From: an uncultured Rhodospirillaceae bacterium | Lineage (GTDB): Bacteria > Pseudomonadota > Alphaproteobacteria > Rhodospirillales > Casp-alpha2 | Reading direction: 5' to 3' | Assembly (NCBI GenBank): GCA_913048145.1 | Contig: CAJWVP010000012.1 | Span: 1-19,057, forward strand | Length of the DNA stretch: 19,057 nt | Shown: positions 6,739 through 13,676 of the stretch, in pieces | How the letters are laid out: the number at the start of each line of letters is the position of its first letter | How positions within the stretch are numbered: position 1 is the stretch's first letter | Translations under genes and position numbers: made by a program | Notes under the pieces: generated by a model | What the model saw: only the letters and a program-made list of their open reading frames with translations | What the model was told of the DNA's origin: nothing | Database searches by the model: none

Positions 6739-7904
6739 TGACCCTTTTCGACCGTTTGAACGCGCAGCGCCCATGGATGGAAGAAGAGCGCCTGGTCCTT
6801 GATCAGGTGATGCGCATTGCCGAAGATGTGATTGCGCCGGCGGCCGTGGGCTACGACAAGTCCGGCGATTATCCAGAAATTAGCATGGCGGCCCTCAATA
6901 AACTCGGCATGAACGCCATCTTCGTGCCGGAGGCCTACGGCGGCGCACTCATGTCCTATCGGTTGTATTTGGAGTGCGTCTCGATCATATCGGCGGCTTG
7001 CGCGTCCACGGGGATAATCTATGCAACTAATTTCCACGGCATGAAGCCGCTAATCGACCTCGGCACGGAGGAACAGAAGACCCGCCTGTTGCCGCGTATT
7101 TCGGGGGGCGGCCTGGGATCGCTAGCGATCACCGAGCCTTCGGCCGGATCGGACGCTACCGGCATGAAGACCCGGTTCACTCCCGATGGCGACGAGATCA
7201 TCATTGATGGTTCTAAGACCTTTATCTCGAACGGCGACCGAGCTGAGTTGATCCTCCTGTTTGGAAAATGGAGTGAGATCGAGGACCCGCGTCAGGCCAT
7301 CTCGGTGCTGATCCTTGAGAGAGGGTCGCCAGGTTTCGAAGCGGGTCCGAAGGAAGAGAAGATGGGTCATCGGGCGGCGACCACGGTGCCCCTGATGTTC
7401 AATGGTTGCCGGGTGCCACGCGCCAATCTGCTCGGCGAACCGGGGGGCGGCCTGAAGATCCTTCTCTCTTCGCTCAACAAGTCCCGGCCCTCCGTTGCCG
7501 CCCATGCTTTGGGCATCGCGCGGGCCGCTTTCGCCGACATGATCGCCTATATGAATGAACGCGAGCAGTCGGGCCGAGAGATCATCGACTTCCAGGGCAA
7601 TCAATTCCTGATAGCCGATCTCGCCAGCGAACTGGCGATGGTCGAGACGTGGATTGATTACGTTGCGGCTCTGATCGCCGCCGGCGAGACGGATTACGGA
7701 CAGGAAGCATCGATTGCCAAAATGCGGGCGTCCGATCTCGCCATGCGGATGACCACCGAAGCTGTCCAGATGCACGGCGGTTACGGTTACATCACTGATT
7801 ATCGGGTGGAGCGCCTAATGCGCGATGCCAAGATCACGCAGATTTGGGAGGGCACCAACCAGGTGCACCGCCAACTCATCGGAAGGAGTTTCCGGGCCAA
7901 ATGA
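6738..7904 (+). CDS. Acyl-CoA dehydrogenase (AliB-like position)
   Basis: FAD-dependent alpha,beta-dehydrogenation of an acyl-CoA, passing electrons to ETF. The 388-aa protein is full length for the family: FAD-binding loop LAITEPSAGSDATG, the MGHRAATT stretch in the beta-domain, and a C-terminal helical domain ending in the hallmark GGYGYITDYRVERLMRDAK and QIWEGTNQVHR, where Glu371 is the expected catalytic base. In the pathway it would form the ring double bond of cyclohex-1-ene-carboxyl-CoA or act on the opened chain. It is the only acyl-CoA dehydrogenase in the operon. ATG 6738 (TGATG with the SDR stop) is preferred over a TTG three bases earlier. The 3' end overlaps the next gene by ATGA. 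Confidence 0.88.
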   Translation: MTLFDRLNAQRPWMEEERLVLDQVMRIAEDVIAPAAVGYDKSGDYPEISMAALNKLGMNAIFVPEAYGGALMSYRLYLECVSIISAACASTGIIYATNFHGMKPLIDLGTEEQKTRLLPRISGGGLGSLAITEPSAGSDATGMKTRFTPDGDEIIIDGSKTFISNGDRAELILLFGKWSEIEDPRQAISVLILERGSPGFEAGPKEEKMGHRAATTVPLMFNGCRVPRANLLGEPGGGLKILLSSLNKSRPSVAAHALGIARAAFADMIAYMNEREQSGREIIDFQGNQFLIADLASELAMVETWIDYVAALIAAGETDYGQEASIAKMRASDLAMRMTTEAVQMHGGYGYITDYRVERLMRDAKITQIWEGTNQVHRQLIGRSFRAK

Positions 7905-8782
7905 GCACAAACATCCAAAAGGTCGGTGTCTGCGGTGCCGGCGGCACCATGGGTGCTGGCATTGCCATCGTTGCCTCGCGGGCGGGGTTCGAGACCGCCT
8001 GCTTTGATACGTCCATGGAAGTTCTGGATCGGGCCCGGGGTCAGACCGAGGGGTTTCTTGGTAAGTCCGTGGACCGGGGCAAGATGGCGGCCGCGGAACG
8101 GGACGCGGCTTTGGCCGGCCTTTCGGCCAGCACGGACATGGACGCTCTCGCCGATTGTGATTTGGTCATCGAAGCCGTTTTTGAGGATCTGGGCGTTAAG
8201 CGAGAATTGCTCGGCGCGCTGGACGGCATCTGTAAACCGGAAGCCCTGTTCGCTTCTAACACGTCGACTTTGTCGATCACTGAGATTGCCGCTGGGTGCG
8301 ACCGTCAGGATCGGGTCGTCGGCATGCACTTCTGCCTGCCCGCCCAACTCATGAAGCTGATCGAAATGTCGCCTGGCGTGAACACCTCAGATGAGGCCTT
8401 CGCCGACGCCTGGGCCTGGACCGAGGCAGCCGGCCAGCAGCCGGTGACGACCCAGGACAAGCCGGGCTTTATCCTCAACGCGCTGTTGGTGCCGTTCAAC
8501 AACGACGCCATCCGCGCCGTGGAAGCCGGTGTCGCCTCACCGACTGATATCGACAAGGCAATCAAGGCCGGGCTGAACTATAAGATGGGTCCGCTCGAAC
8601 TGTTGGATCTTGTCGGGCTCGACACGCAGATGCTGCTCTGCGAGGCCTTCTACCCCGTCACCCTGGATCCGCGGGCTTCGGCGCCGCCGTTGCTCCGGCG
8701 CATGGTCGCGGCTGGGCATCTCGGCCACAAAACTGGGCGTGGATTCTACACCTACGATGACAACGCCATGTTTGGAGGGTGA
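7901..8782 (+). CDS. 3-hydroxyacyl-CoA dehydrogenase, N-terminal half of a split PaaH-type enzyme
   Basis: NAD-dependent oxidation of a 3-hydroxyacyl-CoA to the 3-keto form. The 293-aa protein has the Rossmann motif GAGGTMGAG (12-20), SNTST (119-123), the catalytic His143 in GMHF with Glu155 in LIEM, then the 3HCDH helical domain (about 187-285) ending TGRGFYTY. Two departures from consensus are visible: HFCLP replaces HFFNP, and the domain entry reads LNALL (192-196) where an NRLL-like sequence is usual, although Asn193 is kept. The start at 7901 (ATGA overlap) has an SD GGAAGGAG about 13 nt upstream. The next gene encodes what is normally the C-terminal part of the roughly 500-aa PaaH-like enzymes, so the two products probably associate. 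Confidence 0.85.
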   Translation: MSTNIQKVGVCGAGGTMGAGIAIVASRAGFETACFDTSMEVLDRARGQTEGFLGKSVDRGKMAAAERDAALAGLSASTDMDALADCDLVIEAVFEDLGVKRELLGALDGICKPEALFASNTSTLSITEIAAGCDRQDRVVGMHFCLPAQLMKLIEMSPGVNTSDEAFADAWAWTEAAGQQPVTTQDKPGFILNALLVPFNNDAIRAVEAGVASPTDIDKAIKAGLNYKMGPLELLDLVGLDTQMLLCEAFYPVTLDPRASAPPLLRRMVAAGHLGHKTGRGFYTYDDNAMFGG

Positions 8783-8786
8783 CGAG

Positions 8787-9416
8787 ATGGGTTACGTGAT
8801 AAAAAAACAAGGCGAGAGCCGGTCCTTCCCTGAGGGCGAAGCGTTTCTTGAAGGGGCGTCTTCGGAGGGAGATATCGTTCTGCACTTGGGGACGCCGTTT
8901 GAACCGGATGCGGGGAAGACGGCGGTTCTGGTGGAACTGGAAATGGAGTGCCTCGGTGTACACACGGGGGAAAATGCCGGTCTTGAGGGCTCTAATGCGC
9001 TGGGTTTTGCACGCTACCGGAACGGCGACGAGGCGCCTTCAAATCTTATCGAACTGGTGCGACAGCCCGCGACGGACGACAGCGCTATCGCCGCCGCCAG
9101 AGCCATTTTTGAAGCGGCCGGTTTCGAGGTCGCCGTTTCTGCCGACCAGGCCGGACGGATCATCGACCGACTGGTCCGGCCGAAGTACAACGCCGCTCTC
9201 ACGTTCCTGGATGAAGGACTGGCTACGGCAGACGATATGGATATGACCTGCCGGCTCGGCCTTGGCTATGCGAACGGCCCTATCGAGCGCCTGGAACAGG
9301 GCGGTCTTGCACACCATTTCGACGTCACCAAGGCGTTGTTCGAAGTCTATGGCACACCCGCATATGCCCCTGGGCGGCGTGCAACCGTTGCCAAGCAGCG
9401 GCGGTCGGCAGAGTAG
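8787..9416 (+). CDS. 3-hydroxyacyl-CoA dehydrogenase C-terminal half (reduced Rossmann plus 3HCDH domain)
   Basis: A 209-aa protein without any GxGxxG nucleotide-binding motif. Residues about 28-115 resemble the degenerate Rossmann-like middle domain of PaaH-type dehydrogenases: NLIELVRQPATDD (86-98) corresponds to the segment after the active-site His of a true dehydrogenase, but GFARY replaces GxHF, so the catalytic His is missing. Residues about 120-195 form a second 3HCDH helical domain (GRIIDRLVRPKYNAAL, then LGLGYANGPIERLE). It therefore looks like a structural or substrate-shaping subunit for the preceding gene product (293+209 aa is about the length of the fused enzyme). The ATG at 8787 has a good SD (GGAGG at 8774-8778), which argues for a real separate gene rather than a frameshift. 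Confidence 0.72.
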   Translation: MGYVIKKQGESRSFPEGEAFLEGASSEGDIVLHLGTPFEPDAGKTAVLVELEMECLGVHTGENAGLEGSNALGFARYRNGDEAPSNLIELVRQPATDDSAIAAARAIFEAAGFEVAVSADQAGRIIDRLVRPKYNAALTFLDEGLATADDMDMTCRLGLGYANGPIERLEQGGLAHHFDVTKALFEVYGTPAYAPGRRATVAKQRRSAE

Positions 9417-9426
9417 AGGAGCGCCT

Positions 9427-10428
9427 ATGAGGGCCGTCGTTGTCGAAGAATATGGTGCTTTCAACTCGGCTCTTGTGAAAGAGCTGCCCGATCCTGTCCC
9501 CGGTCCGGGAGAGGTCGTCGTCACGGTCAAGGCGGCCGACGTGAACTTTCCCGACATGATGGTGATCGAGGGCACGTACCAGGTGAAGCCGCCTCTCCCG
9601 TTTTCGCCGGGCAAGGCGGCGGCCGGTGTGGTTGAACTGGTTGGCGAGAGTGTCACCACATTAAAACCCGGCGACCGCGTCCTGGCCTGCGTTGAATATG
9701 GCGCCTATGCGGAAAAGTTGGTCGCCCGTGCTGATCAATGCCACTCCATGCCGGATGAAATTTCATACGCAAAGGCTGCGGCCATGGGCTTGGTCTATCT
9801 GACGGCCTATTTCGCGCTGACGGACCGTGCGCGCCTTCAGCCCGGCGAGTCAGTTTTCGTCCTGGGCGCTAAAGGCGGCGTCGGTGTCGCTAGCGTTCAG
9901 GTGGCCAAGGCGCTCGGCGCGGCGACGGTGATTGCCGGTGTCCGGGGCGCCGAGCACGTACGTAACGCCGAGCGCCTTGGAGCGGATCATGTGGTGGATT
10001 TGTCGGTGGATAACCTTCGCAATAGCTTGCGTGACGCCGTTTATGGCATGACCGACGGCAAAGGCGTCGACGTGGTTATTGATCCCGTTGGCGGAGATGC
10101 TTGTGCGGCGGCGCTCCGGGCATTGGCGTGGCGCGGCCGTTTGGTGGTCGTCGGGTTTGCCTCCGGAGATATTCCGGAGATCAAGGCCAGCTATCTCTTG
10201 GTTAAGAACATCGCCGCGACGGGGCTCCAAGTTTCGGACTACCGGGATCGCCAGCCGGAGACGTTTGCCGCGGCACAGGCCGCATTGTTCGGGTTCTACC
10301 ATGAGGGTCTGATCGACCCCTATGTGAGTAAGGCAGTGCCGCTGGACCGGTACGCGGAGGCTCTTGACGACATCCGCTCGGGGCGTGTCGTTGGGAAGGT
10401 GATTTTGGATGTCGACAACGGTCACTAG
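9427..10428 (+). CDS. Zinc-free medium-chain reductase (NADPH:quinone oxidoreductase-like)
   Basis: NAD(P)H-dependent reductase of the MDR superfamily. The 333-aa protein begins with the GroES-like domain (VPGPGEVVVTVKAADVNFPD, about 26-45), lacks the Cys/His zinc-binding pattern of alcohol dehydrogenases, and has the cofactor motif GAKGGVGVASVQVAKALGA around residue 150. The sequence then runs through GKGVDVVIDPVGGD to the C-terminal GRVVGKVIL. The family includes quinone reductases, crotonyl/acrylyl-CoA reductases and 2-enoyl reductases. In this operon reduction of an unsaturated CoA ester or ketone is more likely than quinone reduction, but this is inference. SD AGAGGAG precedes ATG 9427, with a 10-bp gap from the previous gene. 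Confidence 0.75.
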   Translation: MRAVVVEEYGAFNSALVKELPDPVPGPGEVVVTVKAADVNFPDMMVIEGTYQVKPPLPFSPGKAAAGVVELVGESVTTLKPGDRVLACVEYGAYAEKLVARADQCHSMPDEISYAKAAAMGLVYLTAYFALTDRARLQPGESVFVLGAKGGVGVASVQVAKALGAATVIAGVRGAEHVRNAERLGADHVVDLSVDNLRNSLRDAVYGMTDGKGVDVVIDPVGGDACAAALRALAWRGRLVVVGFASGDIPEIKASYLLVKNIAATGLQVSDYRDRQPETFAAAQAALFGFYHEGLIDPYVSKAVPLDRYAEALDDIRSGRVVGKVILDVDNGH

Positions 10429-10443
10429 GACAATGGAGGCGAG

Positions 10444-11241
10444 ATGAATTCTGCATTAGAAATTTTTCAACCAGGTCTTCTGGACGATCGCACCGTTTTC
10501 ATCACCGGTGGCGGAAGCGGTATAGGGCGGGGAATTTGCGATATGTTAGGCGGGCTCGGTGCCAAAATCTTCATCGCCAGCCGAAACCCGGAGAAGCTAG
10601 GCGTCGCCGTTGAGGAACTGAGCGCGGACGGTGTCACTGCCGACTTCATAATCGCCGACGTACGCGACTACGAACAGGTCGAAGCTGCCATCGCGCGATG
10701 CGCCGAGCGGTTCGGCGGCATTGACATCTTGATCAACAACGCAGCTGGAAATTTCAATTGCCCGACGGCAGAGTTGTCGCCGAACGGATGGAAGACAGTG
10801 ATCGATATCGATCTCAATGGAACCTTCTATTGTTGCAAGGCTGCCTATCCGCATCTGAAGGCGTCGGGTCACGCGCGGATCATTTCCATAACAACGACGC
10901 TGGCGCGGAGCGGCTGGCCTCAGGCCGCCCACGCTGGGGCGGCGAAAGCCGGCATTCAATCGCTGACCAATGCGTTAGCGGTGGAGTGGGCGCCGGATGG
11001 AATATTGGTGAACAGCGTTTCACCGGGGCCCATCGCCGGGACCGTCGGAGTTGACAAACTCTATATCGAGACCGGCCAGGAAGAGGTAATGATCTCGCGT
11101 GTCGCCCTGCGGCGCTTCGGCAAAGTCGACGACATTGCTGGGGCCGTGACTTTTCTGTGTTCGCCGGCGGGCAATTACGTCACCGGAACAGAACTGGTGG
11201 TCGACGGCGGCCGGCAGTGGACATTTGCGTCTGCATCGTAA
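10444..11241 (+). CDS. SDR of the 2,4-dienoyl-CoA reductase type
   Basis: Predicted NADPH-dependent 2,4-dienoyl-CoA reductase, an auxiliary enzyme that removes conjugated double bonds during beta-oxidation. The 265-aa protein has TGGGSGIGRG (21-30) and the signature NNAAGNF (98-104), followed by ELSPNGWKTVIDIDLNGTF, a run characteristic of DECR/PECR reductases. The classical SDR Tyr is absent: the lysine K168 sits in AHAGAAKAG with Ala164 at the usual Tyr position, as in DECR2-like enzymes. VNSVSPGPIAGT (189-200) also matches that branch. Its presence implies the substrate or an intermediate carries an extra double bond. ATG 10444 follows an SD GGAGG; the gap to the MDR gene is 15 bp. Confidence 0.8.
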   Translation: MNSALEIFQPGLLDDRTVFITGGGSGIGRGICDMLGGLGAKIFIASRNPEKLGVAVEELSADGVTADFIIADVRDYEQVEAAIARCAERFGGIDILINNAAGNFNCPTAELSPNGWKTVIDIDLNGTFYCCKAAYPHLKASGHARIISITTTLARSGWPQAAHAGAAKAGIQSLTNALAVEWAPDGILVNSVSPGPIAGTVGVDKLYIETGQEEVMISRVALRRFGKVDDIAGAVTFLCSPAGNYVTGTELVVDGGRQWTFASAS

Positions 11242-11255
11242 GTGAGGAGGGAAGC

Positions 11256-12080
11256 ATGAGCGATCAAAATATCCAGATTGAGAAGGACGGCCATGTCCTG
11301 GTAATACGTTTTACCAACGATGAGATGCGCAACTCTCTGTCGCCGGCCATGCGTGACGGACTAGCCAACGCGATCCATGAGGCGGCCGACGACCATACCG
11401 TCCGCGCCCTTTACATCACCGGTTCGGGTCGGTCCTTCTGCGCGGGCGGCGACTTCGACACCCTGTCGAAATTCAACGATTCCTACTCGACCCACAGTCG
11501 CTTCCGGCACATGTCGGCTTTTCTCACGCAGATGATCCGCATGCCGAAACCCATCGTCATGGGGGTGAACGGCTATGCCGTCGGCGGTGGGATGGGACTG
11601 GCGCTCGCCGGCGACGTCATCTTCGCCGCCGAGAGCGCCAAGTTCATGGCCGGGTTCATGCGGTTGGGGGCCATGCCTGATTATGGCACAATGTACAGCC
11701 TGCCTCGTCTGGTCGGCATGGCGCGGGCTAAGAATTTCCTATTCTCCAACGGCACTTGGACGGCGGCAGATGCCCTAGAGATGGGGATTGTCGCCAAGGT
11801 GTTGCCAGACGATGAATTGGATGGGGCTGCCCTGGCCCACGCCCATGTTTTGGCCAATGGCCCCATTGAGGCCATGGGGATCACCAAGATGATAATGGGG
11901 CGGAGTTTTGAACAGAGCGCGGAAAATATGTTAGCCTTCGAATCCCTTGGCCAGCCGCTGGCCTTCCGGACCGAAGCCTTCCAGGAAGGATTTGAGGCGG
12001 TCAAATCGAAGGCCGAGGCGAATTTTCCGGCGGCTAGCGACCGCGAGTATTGGCACAAACATATAGAGAGGGAAGATTGA
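11256..12080 (+). CDS. Crotonase of the PaaG-like isomerase type
   Basis: Enoyl-CoA hydratase/isomerase-fold protein, 274 aa. Oxyanion-hole segments are present (SFCAGGDFD 60-68; AVGGGMGLALAG 108-119), but neither hydratase glutamate is: Gly114 lies where the first should be and Met135 where the second should be. Instead it has AMPDYGTMYSLPRLVG (139-154), with Asp142 where PaaG-type isomerases carry their catalytic Asp (the PDxG signature). It therefore more likely shifts a double bond (or isomerises a ring intermediate) than hydrates. Together with the dienoyl-CoA reductase just upstream it would deal with misplaced unsaturation. A strong SD (GAGGAGGGA) precedes ATG 11256, and its stop overlaps the next start by one base. 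Confidence 0.78.
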   Translation: MSDQNIQIEKDGHVLVIRFTNDEMRNSLSPAMRDGLANAIHEAADDHTVRALYITGSGRSFCAGGDFDTLSKFNDSYSTHSRFRHMSAFLTQMIRMPKPIVMGVNGYAVGGGMGLALAGDVIFAAESAKFMAGFMRLGAMPDYGTMYSLPRLVGMARAKNFLFSNGTWTAADALEMGIVAKVLPDDELDGAALAHAHVLANGPIEAMGITKMIMGRSFEQSAENMLAFESLGQPLAFRTEAFQEGFEAVKSKAEANFPAASDREYWHKHIERED

Positions 12081-12499
12081 TGACGGGACAGCGCCCCGAG
12101 CCCTTCGTCAACGCGGATTCAGAAATCTATTGGGCCGCGACCAAAGAAAGCCGTCTGGTTTTGCAAGAATGCGCCGATTGCGGCCACGTAGATCTCATGC
12201 CGCGACATGTCTGCCCCAAATGCTGGTCAGAAAACCGCACCTGGACCGACGCTGTCGGCACCGGAACGGTTCACAGCTTCTCCATCGTCCATCGTGCGCC
12301 ACTGCCTGCTTTTCGCGAGGATTGCCCTTACGTTGTAGCTCTCATCGATCTGGCGGAAGGACCGCGCATCATGACTAATATTGTCGGTGACGGCGCGCTT
12401 GAGGTGGTAATCGGCGATAGGGTGGAAGTCTGTTTCGAGGATCGTGGCGAAGCCAAGGTCCCTCAGTTCCGGCTGGCTCGGGCGGGAGGCGGATCATGA
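12080..12499 (+). CDS. DUF35 protein: zinc ribbon plus OB-fold acyl-CoA-binding partner
   Basis: Small 139-aa protein with an N-terminal helix (FVNADSEIYWAATKESR), a four-cysteine zinc ribbon (C31-x2-C34 ... C45-x2-C48) and a C-terminal OB-fold domain (about 57-133; GTGTVHSFSIVHRAP leads into it). This is the DUF35/ChsH2-C architecture. Members pair with thiolase-like proteins, and in steroid side-chain degradation the DUF35 domain of ChsH2 forms the active complex with the aldolase Ltp2. Here it directly precedes such a thiolase-like gene with an ATGA overlap, strongly suggesting a 1:1 complex. The ATG at 12080 is chosen over an in-frame ATG at 12050 because of the SD GAGAGGGAAG and the TGATG coupling with the upstream gene. 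Confidence 0.85.
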   Translation: MTGQRPEPFVNADSEIYWAATKESRLVLQECADCGHVDLMPRHVCPKCWSENRTWTDAVGTGTVHSFSIVHRAPLPAFREDCPYVVALIDLAEGPRIMTNIVGDGALEVVIGDRVEVCFEDRGEAKVPQFRLARAGGGS

Positions 12500-13671
12500 C
12501 CGATACGACCCTCCGAAATCGCGTTGCGATCGTCGGCGTCGGTGAATCGGAAATCGGTAAGGTGCCGCACATGACAGGGCTTGGCCTCAATGCCCAGGCT
12601 GCCAAGCGGGCACTAGACGAGACGGGGTTGAAGCCTTCCGATATCGACGGGCTGCTGACGGCCTATTCGATGACGGAGCCCTATTTCATGCTGGGCAGCG
12701 TCATGTGCGAATACCTGGGCCTGAAACCGACTTTCAACGCGTCCATGGTCGTTGGTGGGGCATCGCCTGCGGTCATGCTGAAGCACGCGGCGGAAGCCAT
12801 TGTTTCAGGGCAGGCCGAAGTGATCCTGTGCTGCGCTGGTGAAAACCGGGCGACTGGGCAGACCCGAGATCAAGCCGTAGCGGCCTTGGCCGCCGTCGGA
12901 CATCCGTACTACGAACAACCCTACGGCGCCTCTATTCCCAGTTTCTATGCGATGATCACCCGCCGGCACATGCACGAGTACGGGACCACGCGGGAACAGT
13001 TGGCACAGATGGCCGTGACGACGCGTGACCATGCGGTCCGTCATCCAAACGCCCATATGACCAAGCCTATTACCGTGGAAGAAGTGATCAATTCAAAGCC
13101 CATCGCGGAGCCGCTGAATATCCTCGATTGCTGCCTAATCTCGGATGCCGGCGGCGCCTACATCGTTACCACGGCGGAACGGGCTAAGGACTTGAAAAGC
13201 GATCCCGTCTATCTCCATGGCATCGGCGAATACCACACCCACGAACATCTCATGTGCGCAGATAGCCTGACGGAGTTCGGTGCCTTGGAGACGGGCCGCC
13301 GTGCCTACACCATGGCCGGGCTCGGGCCCGAAGACATGGATTTCGCCGAGCTTTATGACTGTTTCTCTGTGGTTCCTATGATCGAAATGGAAGAGCTAGG
13401 CCTTTGCGAACGCGGTGGTGCCGGCGCGATGGTTGAGGCTGGCGACACAAGGATCGATGGACGGCTCCCCGTCAATACTCACGGCGGCATGTTATCACAC
13501 GCGCACGCTGGAGCCGCTGGCGGTCTGTTCGGTATCATTGAGGCGGTCCGCCAACTTCGCGGGCAGGAAGGCGAGCGCCAAGTCGCCAACCACGACGTGG
13601 CCCTGGTCCATAACGAGGGCGGCATCCTGTCGTCCCATTGCACCATGATCCTAGGCAGGGAAGAGAGGTAA
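12496..13671 (+). CDS. Thiolase-like lipid-transfer protein lacking thiolase cysteines (possible retroaldolase)
   Basis: A 391-aa thiolase-fold protein of the SCP-x/Ltp branch (opening RVAIVGVGESEIGK). The segment where thiolases carry the nucleophilic Cys reads MVVGGASPA (84-92), with no Cys. The C-terminal CxGGG motif reads HNEGGILSSH (372-381), again without the catalytic Cys. His337 in SHAHAG is kept near the GHP position, and FAELYDCFS (283-291) carries Tyr287 in a context conserved among Ltp proteins. Claisen thiolysis by the normal mechanism is therefore unlikely. Ltp2-type aldolases, which also pair with DUF35 proteins, cleave beta-hydroxyacyl-CoAs by retroaldol reaction. It overlaps the DUF35 gene by ATGA and is followed after 5 bp by a MaoC hydratase. 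Retroaldolase activity is inference. Confidence 0.8.
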   Translation: MTDTTLRNRVAIVGVGESEIGKVPHMTGLGLNAQAAKRALDETGLKPSDIDGLLTAYSMTEPYFMLGSVMCEYLGLKPTFNASMVVGGASPAVMLKHAAEAIVSGQAEVILCCAGENRATGQTRDQAVAALAAVGHPYYEQPYGASIPSFYAMITRRHMHEYGTTREQLAQMAVTTRDHAVRHPNAHMTKPITVEEVINSKPIAEPLNILDCCLISDAGGAYIVTTAERAKDLKSDPVYLHGIGEYHTHEHLMCADSLTEFGALETGRRAYTMAGLGPEDMDFAELYDCFSVVPMIEMEELGLCERGGAGAMVEAGDTRIDGRLPVNTHGGMLSHAHAGAAGGLFGIIEAVRQLRGQEGERQVANHDVALVHNEGGILSSHCTMILGREER

Positions 13672-13676
13672 CGCTG

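Noticed and set aside
6028..6774. 248-codon minus-strand open frame
   Set aside because: Lies antisense over the SDR gene, has no recognisable motif, and is explained by the third-position GC bias of the plus-strand gene.
7122..7775. 217-codon minus-strand open frame
   Set aside because: Antisense shadow of the acyl-CoA dehydrogenase; the plus strand carries clear family motifs throughout.
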